41,232 nt of DNA from Acidimicrobiaceae bacterium (GTDB lineage Bacteria > Actinomycetota > Acidimicrobiia > Acidimicrobiales > RAAP-2). Shown piece after piece: positions 1 through 8,024 of this stretch. A model generated the notes under the pieces. That model did not search any database. It had not been told where the DNA came from and saw only the letters and a list, made by a program, of their open reading frames with translations. A program made the position numbers and the translations under genes. The stretch spans positions 1 through 41,232 of the forward strand of contig DAHVAJ010000009.1 in the NCBI GenBank assembly GCA_027314705.1, read 5' to 3'. Position 1 is the stretch's first letter. Every line of letters begins with the position of its first letter.

Positions 1-123
1 TGGAGTCAGCTCACCGACGGGTACGCCGTTTCGGGTGACGACGAAGCTCTCGCCCTGGTCCAATCCCCTCATGATCTCGCCGCTGTCGTTCCGAAGCTGC
101 CGTTGGGTGATGTCTCTGGCCAT
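1..123 (-). CDS. Phd/YefM-family antitoxin (partial, C-terminus off the window)
   Basis: The 41 visible residues begin MARDITQRQLRNDSGEIM and contain GESFVVTRNGVPVGELTP. This is the N-terminal DNA-binding half of type II 'prevent-host-death' antitoxins, which bind and neutralise a partner toxin (often PIN/VapC-like or RelE-like) and repress their own operon. The partner would lie further left, outside the window, so its type cannot be told. The ATG is preceded at 6 nt by TACGAT, a good -10 box, so the mRNA is probably leaderless. That box lies inside a 31-bp palindrome, which fits autorepression. The family call is firm from sequence; the partner is unknown. Confidence 0.85.
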   Translation of the reverse strand, partial: MARDITQRQLRNDSGEIMRGLDQGESFVVTRNGVPVGELTP

Positions 124-125
124 GA

Positions 126-156
126 CGACATCGTAGCACGGCGTGCTACGATGTCG
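126..156. promoter_or_regulatory. 31-bp palindrome, probable antitoxin operator
   Basis: Two perfect 15-bp arms (126-140 CGACATCGTAGCACG and 142-156, its reverse complement) flank a single G at 141. The antitoxin's -10 hexamer TACGAT (130-135, minus strand) lies within the arm next to its start codon, and the stop codon of the Imm5-like gene (146-148) lies in the other arm. Phd-type antitoxins typically bind such palindromes as dimers. Binding here would block the antitoxin promoter. A terminator role for the upstream gene is possible, but there is no T-tract. Confidence 0.75.
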
Positions 157-718
157 ATGTCCGACCACCCTGGTCGTCCTGGTCGGGGAGAGTGACACCG
201 GCCTGGCGGTCGCGGACGATCGTGCCGAGTTGTCCAGATGAGAGGAGTCCGGGTCCGAGAGGGCCTGAACGATTCTGGCCGACAGGCGGAAGGGCGCGCA
301 GGGCCGTCCGGACCTCGGTCGACAGGTGGGTGAGCTGCCATCGGCTCTCGTCCTCGGCGGCTTCTGGCCGGTCGGGAGCCGCCAGTCTGACCGCGTTGAT
401 GGCGTAGGCGGCGGCGCCCAGTGCGTGCGCCCCCAGGTGGCAGACGGCTACGGCTTGGCCGGCAGCTCGGGCAGCGGCCGCCGCGGCGGGATCTTTTGCC
501 TCGCTGGCAGGAACACCACCGACGAACCGACGGCGAATCTCGTCGGCAATCTTCAGCTCTCCCCTGGAGAACGCCCGGGCCCGGGCGATGGCGACGCGAG
601 GACGGTCATCCTTCTGCGCTTCGGCCTCGATCAGCCCCAGAACTCGCTCTGCGCAGTCGGCCGCCCATCCGGTGACGAGACGTCGGTCGGCTTCGCTGAG
701 CGTCTGTGGAGATACCAC
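146..718 (-). CDS. Imm5-like putative immunity protein
   Basis: A 190-residue protein with a GTG start. The stretch RRLVTGWAADCAERVLGLIE, then DRPRVAIARARAFSRGE and, further on, AAGQAVAVCHLGAHALGAAAYA match the family annotated as 'putative immunity protein' (Imm5-like). The family is all-helical with alternating small residues, and members are thought to protect against polymorphic toxins. No toxin gene is adjacent in the window, so this would be an orphan immunity gene. TAGGAT lies 7 nt before the GTG (726-731, minus strand), suggesting its own leaderless promoter. The tail after about residue 150 is rich in G, P and S and looks poorly conserved. Its stop sits in the antitoxin palindrome, 22 nt before that gene. 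Family recognition is from memory of the motif pattern. Confidence 0.7.
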   Translation of the reverse strand: MVSPQTLSEADRRLVTGWAADCAERVLGLIEAEAQKDDRPRVAIARARAFSRGELKIADEIRRRFVGGVPASEAKDPAAAAAARAAGQAVAVCHLGAHALGAAAYAINAVRLAAPDRPEAAEDESRWQLTHLSTEVRTALRALPPVGQNRSGPLGPGLLSSGQLGTIVRDRQAGVTLPDQDDQGGRTSTS

Positions 719-1047
719 CGTCGTGATCCTACGTAGCCGTCTGGACCTTCGGGGCCCCTCGGAGGCTCCTCACCCGGGAATGGATGATGGAGCCGTGCCC
801 ACTCGGATGAGCCCGGGGACGCCGCCGACGAGGCGGTACACCCCGGTGCGGGTCTCCGCTCGTTGCTTTCGGGCGGTGAGAGGAACCTGTGCCCGGTTCA
901 CTCGTCCACCGCGGAAGGGACGCCACCGCGCACAGGCCGGTTGGTGCGGTGCCCGGCGTCCACACGGTGGACGGGCCACGGACCGCACGCCATGATGGTG
1001 CCGCCGGTGGACGGGCGCGGTGCCCTCGCCGATGAAGGAGCCTGAGC
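719..1047. other. non-coding stretch, nothing recognised
   Basis: About 330 bp between the divergent Imm5-like and sulfotransferase genes. Open frames exist on both strands but none shows a ribosome site plus recognisable protein. An 11-bp motif GGTGGACGGGC occurs twice (about 966 and 1006). The right end provides the AAGGAG ribosome site of the sulfotransferase (about 1035-1040), and the left end carries the TAGGAT box of the Imm5-like gene. Confidence 0.5.
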
Positions 1048-1668
1048 ATGACGCTAAAGGTTGTCGGTGCCGGAGTCGGTCGGACGGGTACCCACTCGCT
1101 GAAGATCGCGCTCGAACAACTGCTGGGCGGCCCGTGTCACCACATGATCGAGATCCTCGGAGATCCGGCCCAAGTTCCGGGCTGGATCGATGCCATCGAA
1201 GGCCGACCCGTTGACTGGGCAACGATGCCTGCCGGCTACGTCTCTCTTGTCGACTGGCCCGGGTGTTCCTTCTGGCCCGAGCTGACAGCCGCCAACCCGG
1301 ATGCGCTCGTGTTGCTTTCCGTGCGAGATCCGGACGCTTGGTACCGCAGCGCGTCCAACACGATCTTCCAGGCGTTCGACAAGGTTCCGCCGGAGTTGGA
1401 GCCGTGGATGGCTGCGGCCGTTCGATTGCTACGCGACCGCTTCAGCGATTCGTTCGACGACCCCACCGCCATGATGGACGCCTACGAGCGGCACAACGCC
1501 GCAGTTCGGCAGGGCGTCCCAGGCGATCGTCTGCTGGAGTGGACACCGGCGGACGGGTGGGACCCCATCTGCGAACGGCTCCACCTCGACGTGCCGAGTG
1601 AACCGTTCCCCGTCACGAATACGACCGACGAGTTCCGCGCCATGACGGGGATGCCGGCCATCTCCTGA
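1048..1668 (+). CDS. small sulfotransferase family protein
   Basis: A 206-residue protein. GAGVGRTGTHSL (7-18) is the 5'-phosphosulfate-binding loop of PAPS-dependent sulfotransferases, and LLSVRDPDAWYRS (about 88-100) is the 3'-phosphate-binding strand-helix. Together with the short length this fits the Sulfotransfer_4 group (NAD-dependent-epimerase-like small sulfotransferases common in actinobacteria). It should move sulfate from PAPS to a hydroxyl or amine of an unknown acceptor in the cytoplasm. An AAGGAG ribosome site 7 nt before the ATG decides the start. The gene stands alone. Its base composition appears less GC-rich than genes to the right, in line with an acquired segment. Confidence 0.85.
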   Translation: MTLKVVGAGVGRTGTHSLKIALEQLLGGPCHHMIEILGDPAQVPGWIDAIEGRPVDWATMPAGYVSLVDWPGCSFWPELTAANPDALVLLSVRDPDAWYRSASNTIFQAFDKVPPELEPWMAAAVRLLRDRFSDSFDDPTAMMDAYERHNAAVRQGVPGDRLLEWTPADGWDPICERLHLDVPSEPFPVTNTTDEFRAMTGMPAIS

Positions 1669-1960
1669 CCGGTCGGGCACCGCGTGCGCCGCGCGGGTCA
1701 CCCTCCCGGCGGACGGGGTCGGTCTGCGCCTCGAGGGTCGCTCCGGCAGCTGGGCGCGTCGGAATCCCTGCCGGGTCGTCTGGCTGAAGCGATCGCCCTG
1801 GCGGAACCCCGGGCCTCGCACGGGGCGCACCCGGAACACGATCACGCGCCCACCGGCGGCTCGGTCGCTCGATGCTCCGCCCGGCAGGGCCCACCACCGC
1901 ACGGCCCGCCACGTCGCACCCCGGGGGGCGCACCGGAGCACGGGGAGCCGCCGGGCCGGC
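1669..1960. other. non-coding stretch, nothing recognised
   Basis: About 290 bp between the ends of the convergent sulfotransferase and a small membrane protein gene. Only overlapping G+C-driven open frames are visible, with arginine/proline-rich translations and no ribosome site, so no gene is called. Confidence 0.45.
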
Positions 1961-2125
1961 CTACAGGACGCTGGCCAAGAGCAGGAGCACGAGTCCCAGG
2001 ACGACCAGGCCGACCACGAGCACGCGCCATGGGCTGCGCCGCGAGCGGGGGGCGTCGTCGTCGCCCCAGTCCCACAGATCGGGATCGTTCGGGTCGGGGG
2101 GCACCGGACCGACGGGCGTGGGCAT
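1961..2125 (-). CDS. small single-span membrane protein
   Basis: 54 residues. The N-terminal half is acidic and proline-rich (MPTPVGPVPPDPNDPDLWDW), followed by a basic stretch RSRRSPWR and one hydrophobic helix (about 34-54, VLVVGLVVLGLVLLLLASVL) ending at the C-terminus. That is the layout of a tail-anchored or N-in single-span peptide. I do not recognise the family. TACACT (2132-2137, minus strand) sits exactly 6 nt before the ATG, so the transcript is probably leaderless, which supports both the gene and this start. Function unknown. Confidence 0.65.
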   Translation of the reverse strand: MPTPVGPVPPDPNDPDLWDWGDDDAPRSRRSPWRVLVVGLVVLGLVLLLLASVL

Positions 2126-2131
2126 CGACCA

Positions 2132-2137
2132 AGTGTA
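2132..2137 (-). promoter_or_regulatory. -10 box of a leaderless promoter
   Basis: TACACT on the minus strand, 6 nt upstream of the ATG at 2125. The expected transcription start coincides with the start codon, and no ribosome site is present. Confidence 0.55.
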
Positions 2138-2349
2138 GGGAGTCCACGGTCCGCCGGCACCTCGTGGGACGCGGCATCCGATGGCGGTGCCGGATCGGCG
2201 GGCGGGGCACCCCGGGCGTGGCCCGCCGCCGCGGGGATCCCGGGGGCGTAGGGTGGACCGAGGGATCGCCGGGGCCGTCCGGGTGCCGGTCGACTCCCTC
2301 CGAGACCGCTCCCCGTCCGGATCCGCTCGGAGCGGCTGACGGGAGGGCC

Positions 2350-2577
2350 ATGCCCACAGCCGACGCAGCAGACGCAGGCCGGCAGCTCGATGACCACCAC
2401 GATCCCGAGACGAACGGGCGCATGGCCGTGTGCCGGCGATGCGGGTCCCAGACGGACGGTCCGGCCGGACGCCACCACAGGCCCGCCGAACGGCAGGTCG
2501 TCCGCTCGGGCGAGTGGCTCGCTGCCCAGTCGAGGACCAGTCAGATCGACCGCCTGCGCCAGGCGCGCCGGGCGTGA
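2350..2577 (+). CDS. small hydrophilic protein with a C-x-x-C motif
   Basis: 75 residues beginning MPTADAADAGRQLDDHHD. A single CRRC (28-31) is followed by a charged, Arg-rich helix-like tail ending QIDRLRQARRA. There is no second cysteine pair, so metal binding would need a dimer or the nearby histidines. A strong GGGAGG ribosome site lies 3 nt upstream of the ATG, and the composition (acidic start, basic end) is more protein-like than neighbouring random frames. I do not recognise a family. It could be a spurious frame, but the ribosome site argues for a gene. Confidence 0.5.
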   Translation: MPTADAADAGRQLDDHHDPETNGRMAVCRRCGSQTDGPAGRHHRPAERQVVRSGEWLAAQSRTSQIDRLRQARRA

Positions 2578-2787
2578 CCGCGACTGGCAACCGACCCCCG
2601 CTCCGGAGACCGGCCCGCACGAGGATCGGTCACCGCCGCCTCGGCCCTCCGGCGGGAGGCGCGGGTCCGTCGGGCGGGGTTCCGCCGCCCCGCCCCGGGT
2701 CCGCGCCCCGTCTGCGGCCGCGGGGTTCGGAGACGGTCCCGGCCGGCCCCGCGTGGACGGGGGCCGGGGACGTCGCTCTCGGGGGCG

Positions 2788-4347
2788 TCACTGCACGGCA
2801 GGCGTCCGCTTGGGAGTGCCCCGCTCCTGGACCGGCATCACCTGCGGATCGGGCAGCGGATAGGGGGGTTGACTTCCGTCGATCTCGAGGATGTCCGACG
2901 CCTGGCAGCCGAGGGTGCCCACGTAGGCCACCGTGTCGTTCGACGTCGACGGGAGCTCGGGCGGGGACGTCCGGGGGCTGCCCAATCGCAGGGTGCCGGT
3001 GAGGTCGCCGACGGTGCTCCGCCGCCAGGCGGAGAGGTTGGGTGCCTTGATCCCGAAGCGCTCCTCGAGGAACCGGAGCTGCGATGTGTGGTCGAACGTC
3101 TCCGACGAGACGTAGCCCCCGCGGCTGAACGGCGACACGACGATCATCGGCACCCTGAAGCCGAGCCCGAGGGGCCCGGCCACGCCGTGCGCGTCGGCGG
3201 GCAGGGGCTGCACCGTCAGGTACTCCCCCGCGGTGCCGGTGGGGGGGACCGGGGGGGCCACATGGTCGAAGAAGCCGTCGTTCTCGTCGTACATCACGAA
3301 GAGCACCGTCTTCGACCAGACCTCCTCGTTCGCCATCAGGGTCTGGAGCACCTGGTCGATGAACCACGCGCCGAGTGCCGGCGGTGCTGGTGGGTGCTCG
3401 TCGTAGCCCAACGGGGGAATGACCCAGGAGACCTTGGGCAGGGTCCCGGACCTGACGTCCTGTCCGAACTCACCGGGGAACGTCGGGTCGAACGCCTTCC
3501 GGTACAGCGAGGACCCCGGGTTCGAGTACTGGGAGAAGTAGGGGAGGATGGCGTCGGAGATCAGCATCACCTCCGGGTTGTCCACCCGGTACTGCGCGCC
3601 TGGCGGCGAGTAGACCTTCCACGAGATGCCGGCGTCCTCGAGCACCTCGGGCATCGTCGACCAGTTGACGCTGAACCTGGCGTCGGGCGAGGGATTGGTG
3701 ATCAGCACCGGCCCCCCGTGGGTTCCGCCCGGATCGATGGTCCCCGAGATGGACATCAGCCGGTTGGGATGGGTGGGCCCCATGATCGAACAGTGGTAGT
3801 TGTCACAGATGGTGAAGGCATCGGCCAGGGCGTAGTGGAACGGGAGGTCGGCACGGGTGTAGTAGCCCATGGTGAGGAGCCCGTTGACCGGACCCTCGAA
3901 CTCGGCGGACGTGTGGGTGCTCACGAAGGCATCCATGGCGCCTCCGGCCCGACAGTTGTGCTGGGGCAGCCAGTCGTGGCTCAGGTCGTGGGTGCACTCG
4001 CCCTGGCCGGTGGCCACGTCGAGGTGGAAGGGGAGTTGCCTGCCGAGGGGTGACCGGGTGGTGTTGGCCGGGTACGGCTGGGAGAACGCACCGAGGCCGG
4101 TCGCCGGATGATCGTCGAACCCCCGCACGCCCCGGTAGGAGCCGAAGTAGTGGTCGAACGATCGGTTCTCCTGCATCAGGAACACCACGTGCTCGACCGC
4201 GCCCAGGTCCGATCCGGCGGGGAGCGTCGTCGACGCCTTGGCCACCGTGGCCCGCGAACCGCAGGCCGCGAGCAGTGCACCGGCACCGGCCGCCAGCGCC
4301 CCTCCGAGGAGGGCGCGCCGGTCAAAGGTCAACGCTTCGTCATCCAT
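2788..4347 (-). CDS. Tat-exported phosphoesterase / phospholipase C-like lipoprotein
   Basis: 519 residues. The N-terminus has DRRALLGG (9-16, twin arginine), a hydrophobic stretch and LLAAC (25-29), so it is probably Tat-exported and lipid-anchored at Cys29. MQENRSFDHYFG (58-69) is the signature of the phosphoesterase family that includes bacterial phospholipases C and acid phosphatase AcpA. YDENDGFFDHVAPP further on carries acidic and histidine ligands of the metallo-active site. The protein ends without the extra C-terminal domains of Pseudomonas haemolytic PLC, so substrate may be a phospholipid or another phosphoester. A GGGAGGATC ribosome site just before the ATG at 4347 decides the start; the open frame continues upstream without support. 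It stands alone. Confidence 0.9.
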   Translation of the reverse strand: MDDEALTFDRRALLGGALAAGAGALLAACGSRATVAKASTTLPAGSDLGAVEHVVFLMQENRSFDHYFGSYRGVRGFDDHPATGLGAFSQPYPANTTRSPLGRQLPFHLDVATGQGECTHDLSHDWLPQHNCRAGGAMDAFVSTHTSAEFEGPVNGLLTMGYYTRADLPFHYALADAFTICDNYHCSIMGPTHPNRLMSISGTIDPGGTHGGPVLITNPSPDARFSVNWSTMPEVLEDAGISWKVYSPPGAQYRVDNPEVMLISDAILPYFSQYSNPGSSLYRKAFDPTFPGEFGQDVRSGTLPKVSWVIPPLGYDEHPPAPPALGAWFIDQVLQTLMANEEVWSKTVLFVMYDENDGFFDHVAPPVPPTGTAGEYLTVQPLPADAHGVAGPLGLGFRVPMIVVSPFSRGGYVSSETFDHTSQLRFLEERFGIKAPNLSAWRRSTVGDLTGTLRLGSPRTSPPELPSTSNDTVAYVGTLGCQASDILEIDGSQPPYPLPDPQVMPVQERGTPKRTPAVQ

Positions 4348-4584
4348 TGGGGATCCTCCCTCCAGACCCGGCGTGCTGGGTGCCCACCGAGGTGACCGAC
4401 CTGGTGCACCGGTACCGACTCCGGTCAAGGGTGGCCGGAACGCCGACACCGGGCAAGCACCTGGTGCCCGGGGGCGGCCTCGGGGGCCTCAGGGGACCGC
4501 ATGCTCCGGGTGCGCGGTGCGGCCGGCCCGCGGTCACCGGGGGCCGGTGCTCGGTCGGACGGTGTGCCACCACCGTCCTCGGCG

Positions 4585-4590
4585 TAGGCT
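4585..4590 (+). promoter_or_regulatory. -10 box for the dienelactone hydrolase gene
   Basis: TAGGCT, 31 nt upstream of the ATG at 4622. The transcript would start near 4597 and carry a short leader containing the GAGGAG ribosome site at 4611-4616. Confidence 0.4.
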
Positions 4591-4621
4591 GCTCGCCACC
4601 ACCGAGCGCTGAGGAGACGCC

Positions 4622-5359
4622 ATGGCCGAGGTGAACGTGCCGAGTGCTCGGGGTCCCGTGCCCGCGTACCTGGCGGCTCCGCCGGGTGAGGGGCCGTGGC
4701 CGGGGGTGGTGGTGATCCACGACGCCCTCGGCATGAGCAACGACCTGAAGCACCAGGCCGACTGGTTGGCCAGCGAAGGATACCTGTCGGTGGCCCCCGA
4801 CCTGTTCCACTGGGGCGGGAAGCTGACGTGCATGCGCGCCGTCATGCGCGACGTCCGTCAGGGACGGGGCCGGTCGTTCGACGACGTCGAAGCCGTTCGC
4901 ACCTGGCTGGCCGAGCAGGACGCCTGTACCGGCGACATCGGCGTCATCGGGTACTGCATGGGCGGCGGGTTCGCCCTGGTGCTCGCCCCCGGCCGTGGCT
5001 TCTCGGCATCGAGCGTGAACTACGGTGCCGCCCCGAAGGACGCCTACTCCGAGCGCTTCCTGGAGGGCGCCTGTCCCGTGGTCGGGAGCTACGGGGCCAA
5101 GGACCGGACACTGCGCGGTGCGGCGCAGCGCCTCGAGCGGGCCCTCACCGCGGCCGGGGTCGACCACGACGTGAAGGAGTACCCCGAGGCCGGTCACGCC
5201 TTCCTCAACGACCACGAGGGTGCCCACGACCGCACGCCGGCCCTGTTGGCGGTGGTCGGCGTGCTCGCCGGCGGCGTCGGCTACCACGCGCCGTCGGCCA
5301 TGGATGCCCGTCGACGCATCGCGTCGTTCTTCGACCGCCACCTGAGGCCCACGGACTGA
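4622..5359 (+). CDS. dienelactone hydrolase family protein
   Basis: 245 residues, an alpha/beta hydrolase. [10 protein letters not shown] (107-116) holds the nucleophile Cys112 typical of dienelactone hydrolases rather than the Ser of esterases. Asp161 (GAKD) and His192 (EAGHAF) complete the Cys-Asp-His triad. The family opens dienelactones in chlorocatechol breakdown, but most actinobacterial members have other, undefined ester or lactone substrates. The ATG follows GAGGAG by 5 nt. The gene stands alone with its own likely promoter (TAGGCT at 4585-4590), so no pathway is suggested by context. Confidence 0.9.
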   Translation: MAEVNVPSARGPVPAYLAAPPGEGPWPGVVVIHDALGMSNDLKHQADWLASEGYLSVAPDLFHWGGKLTCMRAVMRDVRQGRGRSFDDVEAVRTWLAEQDACTGDIGVIGYCMGGGFALVLAPGRGFSASSVNYGAAPKDAYSERFLEGACPVVGSYGAKDRTLRGAAQRLERALTAAGVDHDVKEYPEAGHAFLNDHEGAHDRTPALLAVVGVLAGGVGYHAPSAMDARRRIASFFDRHLRPTD

Positions 5360-5403
5360 TTCCGGGCGGACCGCCGCAGCTGCCGGCCCCGGGCCGCGGC
5401 GCG

Positions 5404-5439
5404 CCCGGTCGGGTCGACGGCCGGTCCGTACCGACCGGG
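5404..5439. repeat. inverted repeat downstream of the dienelactone hydrolase
   Basis: Arms CCCGGTCGG (5404-5412) and CCGACCGGG (5431-5439) with an 18-nt loop. It may act as a terminator between convergent genes, but there is no T-tract. Confidence 0.35.
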
Positions 5440-5549
5440 TCGGACCCGTCCGCCCCGGTTCCACCTGCGGGCGCCGCCGGGCACCGTCACCACGGATCCG
5501 GTGGGCACCGCCCCGGCGCGGGGCCGTGGCCGGTGCGTCACCCGTCGTC

Positions 5550-5756
5550 TCACACCTTCATCTGCAGGATCTGGTACACGACGAAGGCGGGCCACACGAT
5601 CGCCTTCAGGAAGGCCAGCACCACCAGCCAGAACGTCCCCGAGTGGACGTGCAGGTAGTACACCAGGGCCCCGATGAAGCCGAGGAACCAGATCCCACCG
5701 GCCCCGCTGTTGCCGGCGGCTCGCCTGTTGGTGCGGACGTTGTCGGTAGCGGCCAT
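5550..5756 (-). CDS. small two-helix membrane protein
   Basis: 68 residues. After a hydrophilic start (MAATDNVRTNRRAAGNSG) come two hydrophobic segments, about 20-36 and 41-64, separated by HVHSG. Short proteins with the sequence pattern FLGFIGALVYYLHVHSGTFW are widespread in actinobacteria and unassigned. The start ATG at 5756 is the only good one, but its ribosome site is weak (GAGG lies rather far upstream). Likely an inner-membrane protein of unknown role. Confidence 0.7.
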   Translation of the reverse strand: MAATDNVRTNRRAAGNSGAGGIWFLGFIGALVYYLHVHSGTFWLVVLAFLKAIVWPAFVVYQILQMKV

Positions 5757-6057
5757 CTGCTCGGCACCTCGCTGTCCCGGATCGCCTCACCGAGACTCTC
5801 TCACCTTCTCGTCTCGAGGGAGGGGATCGTCGGCCGTCCCGACCGGCGGGTGACCGGAGGGGACGCGGCGGGGGTGCGCCGGGCCGCCCGGCCCGCCGCC
5901 TCCGGCCTCCGGGAGGCCTCCCTCCGGACCCGACGGCCCCGGGGCGGGGTCCGGCCCGGACCTCCGGCACCCGTGTCCGGAGGCACCGCTCCCGGCGCAG
6001 CGACCGTTCAAGCTGGTGCCGAGAACCGTCGATGCATGCCGTGTGGGTGGTGACCGG
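5757..6057. other. non-coding stretch, nothing recognised
   Basis: About 300 bp between divergent small genes. It is dominated by G/C runs such as GGAGGCCTCCCTCC. No ribosome-site-linked frame, RNA gene or convincing -10 box is seen. Confidence 0.4.
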
Positions 6058-6315
6058 ATGAGGCTCGCTGGCCCGATCGACGACCCGGCACCGGTCGCCG
6101 CCAGGACCAGCTTCGAGATGTTCAACGACGAGTGGTTGGCGCTCAAACGGGACCGCCGGCTCCAGCAGCTGTTCGACCTGGCCATGCACCCGATCAAGTC
6201 CCCCGTCTACCTCGAGCTGATGAGCAGCATGCAGCGTGAGATCGACGGCATGACGGACGAACTGGTGCGTCGGGCGCGATCCAGGCACCCGTCGGCTCGC
6301 GGGCGGGGCCACTGA
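6058..6315 (+). CDS. small conserved-looking hypothetical protein
   Basis: 85 residues from the ATG at 6058; an in-frame GTG start at 6016 would add 14 residues of less protein-like sequence. The core FEMFNDEWLALKRDRRLQQLFDLAMHPIKSPVYLELMSSMQREIDGM (broken here for description at residues 20-66) is amphipathic, likely helical and clearly protein-like. The codon usage matches neighbouring genes. I recognise no family; there is no signal peptide or membrane segment. It is probably a cytosolic helical protein. Confidence 0.5.
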   Translation: MRLAGPIDDPAPVAARTSFEMFNDEWLALKRDRRLQQLFDLAMHPIKSPVYLELMSSMQREIDGMTDELVRRARSRHPSARGRGH

Positions 6316-6490
6316 CGGCGCGGAGGCGCCGTCCGCACATCGGCCCTGGTGCGTGGGCGGACGGGCGCCGCTCCGGGCGGGGTCGGGGCGACGACGCTCG
6401 AACCCGGTGACCGGACGGTCGCAGAAAACGGGGTCCGGCGGCGCGTCGGGCCCGGTGGCCACCGTTCGGCCGTCCGTGAAAGAGTGCGGC

Positions 6491-6991
6491 ATGACCGAGC
6501 ACGGAAGTGACAGCGACCGCAGCGAGGAGTGGGCGGCCCTGCGGTCCCGGCACCTCCGTCCCCGGAGGGAGCGGCCCGTGTCCGCGGGGGGAGGCGTCCA
6601 CCACTTCGCCCTGCTGTGCAGCGACGTGGAGCGGACCATCACCTTCTATCAGGACCTGCTCGAGTTCCCGCTCGTCGAGTTGTTCGAGAACCGGGACTAC
6701 CGCGGATCCACCCACCTGTTCTTCGACGTCGGCCACGACAACTACCTGGCCTACTTCGACTTCCCGGGCCTCGACCTCTCGGACTACGCCGAGGTGCTCG
6801 GGGGCCTGCACCACATCGCCCTCTCCGTCACGTCCGAGACCTGGGACCGGCTGGTCGACAAGCTGGACGAGGCCGGGATCGAGACCCAGATCGTCGACGG
6901 CACCTCGGCCTATTTCACCGGTCCCGACGGGGAGCGGCTCGAGCTCCTCTCCTACCCGCTCAACGACATGTACGGCACGATCGTCGGCTGA
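6491..6991 (+). CDS. VOC superfamily (glyoxalase/dioxygenase-fold) protein
   Basis: 166 residues. One VOC domain: GVHHFALLCSDVERTITFYQ (about 38-57) is the first beta-alpha-beta module with a metal-ligand His, HHIALS is the second-module strand with another His, and YFTGPDGERLELL holds the C-terminal Glu ligand. VOC proteins bind a divalent metal and act as isomerases, dioxygenases or resistance proteins; the substrate here is not evident. The ATG at 6491 follows a weak AAAGAG site; an upstream extension lacks homology-like sequence. A second VOC gene at 11019 is similar in module order. Confidence 0.85.
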   Translation: MTEHGSDSDRSEEWAALRSRHLRPRRERPVSAGGGVHHFALLCSDVERTITFYQDLLEFPLVELFENRDYRGSTHLFFDVGHDNYLAYFDFPGLDLSDYAEVLGGLHHIALSVTSETWDRLVDKLDEAGIETQIVDGTSAYFTGPDGERLELLSYPLNDMYGTIVG

Positions 6992-7147
6992 CCGCCTGGC
7001 CCCGACCGCACCACCGGGTGGCCACGGTCGAGGGCGGCGGACCGCCGGGCCGCTCGCCGGGTCGGCGGTCGAACGCCCGGTCCGGGGTCGACGGGCGGGG
7101 CGCACCGTGCCGCCACGTCCACGCCGGGGTGGGACGTCCCCGACGGC

Positions 7148-7153
7148 TAGCGT
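7148..7153 (+). promoter_or_regulatory. -10 box upstream of the PsiE-like gene
   Basis: TAGCGT, 8 nt before the ATG at 7162, with no ribosome site between. This fits a leaderless or near-leaderless transcript. Confidence 0.5.
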
Positions 7154-7161
7154 CCCTAGGC

Positions 7162-7644
7162 ATGGTGGACCAGCCGAACAAGCGGGGTGTCCAGACCCTC
7201 CGGGCGGACTCGCTGGTCCGGTGGGTCATCATCGTCATCGAGTATGCGATCGTGTCCAGCCTCCTCCTGGTGGCCGGCATCGTCCTGGTGCGCACCGTCG
7301 AGAGCTTCCTGCGTTACGGACGCGACTTCCCGAGCGCCGTCGTCGCCGCGATCGACGGCATCCTGGTGGTCATCATCATCCTCGACATCGCCCACACCGT
7401 CTTCGGCCATCTGCGGACGTCGGTCTTCCCGGTGCGGCCGTTCCTCGTCATCGGGGTGCTCGCCGGCGTGCGGGACATCCTCAGCGCGTCGGCCCACCTG
7501 ACGTTCAGCGGTCCGCTCTCCCAGCGCGAGTTCTACAACACGTTGATCTCGCTCGGCGTCGGCGTCGGCGTGGTGATCTTCCTGCTCCTGGGCCTGCTGA
7601 TCCTCCGGTTCAGCGGGCACGTCGACCTCGAGGAGGCGGAGTGA
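7162..7644 (+). CDS. PsiE-like phosphate-starvation-inducible membrane protein
   Basis: 160 residues with four hydrophobic helices (about 21-47, 62-80, 91-105 and 125-151). VRWVIIVIEYAIVSSLLLVAGI, the mid-protein DGILVVIIILDIAHTVFGHLR and the closing helix match the PsiE family layout (PF06146), inner-membrane proteins induced by phosphate limitation in E. coli and of unknown mechanism. Conserved Glu in helix 1 and Asp/His in helix 2 are within the membrane. No Pho-box-like repeat is obvious upstream. It is followed at 14 nt by a hairpin that probably ends the transcript. Confidence 0.75.
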   Translation: MVDQPNKRGVQTLRADSLVRWVIIVIEYAIVSSLLLVAGIVLVRTVESFLRYGRDFPSAVVAAIDGILVVIIILDIAHTVFGHLRTSVFPVRPFLVIGVLAGVRDILSASAHLTFSGPLSQREFYNTLISLGVGVGVVIFLLLGLLILRFSGHVDLEEAE

Positions 7645-7657
7645 TCGGGGAGCCAAG

Positions 7658-7685
7658 GGCCGCCACCCCCCGGGGGGCGGTGGCC
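7658..7685 (+). terminator. probable terminator hairpin after the PsiE-like gene
   Basis: A near-perfect 14-bp stem without loop residues between the arms (GGCCGCCACCCCCC against GGGGGGCGGTGGCC, with one G-T pair and one mismatch). There is no T-tract, as is common in high-GC actinobacteria. Confidence 0.55.
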
Positions 7686-7790
7686 GAGGCCGGACGCCAC
7701 GGCCGGGGTGCGCCCCGTGCTCCCGGTCGCTCCGGTCGAGACGCCCCCACCGGGGGACCTTCGCCTCTTCCCACCGGACCCTCCGATCCG

Positions 7791-7796
7791 TAGACT
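7791..7796 (+). promoter_or_regulatory. -10 box of the putative structured RNA
   Basis: TAGACT. The expected start is near 7803, immediately before a perfect 7-bp hairpin. No clear -35 is visible. Confidence 0.5.
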
Positions 7797-7836
7797 GGGA
7801 GTTGAGGGATCCAAGAGGATCCCGGAGGAGGTGCCT

Positions 7837-7869
7837 ATGCGAAGAAGTGGCAGAGGTAGCTCATCCTGA
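7837..7869 (+). CDS. 10-residue micro-ORF inside the structured RNA
   Basis: ATG to TGA encodes MRRSGRGSSS, preceded 5 nt upstream by GGAGGAGG, one of the strongest ribosome sites in the window. That site lies directly against the 3' side of the first hairpin. A leader-peptide role (ribosome position controlling downstream folding) is inferred. Arg/Ser/Gly content does not point to one amino acid. Translation is not proven. Confidence 0.4.
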   Translation: MRRSGRGSSS

Positions 7870-8024
7870 GGGTGAGCGGGCCGAGAGCGAGCGGGGCGGT
7901 CGACCGCAGGCCCGGACGATGTCAAGGCAAGCGGCTCGGAGTGTGAGCGTTGCAACGGCAGGGGCAAGGAAGCCCCTCGGGTCCGTTCTCCCCTCCGGTC
8001 ATCCCGGGAGTACAAGTGAAGTGG

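Noticed and set aside
770-905. Possible 45-residue minus-strand frame (NRAQVPLTARKQRAETRTG...)
   Set aside because: No ribosome site or -10 box and no recognised family; too weak to call.
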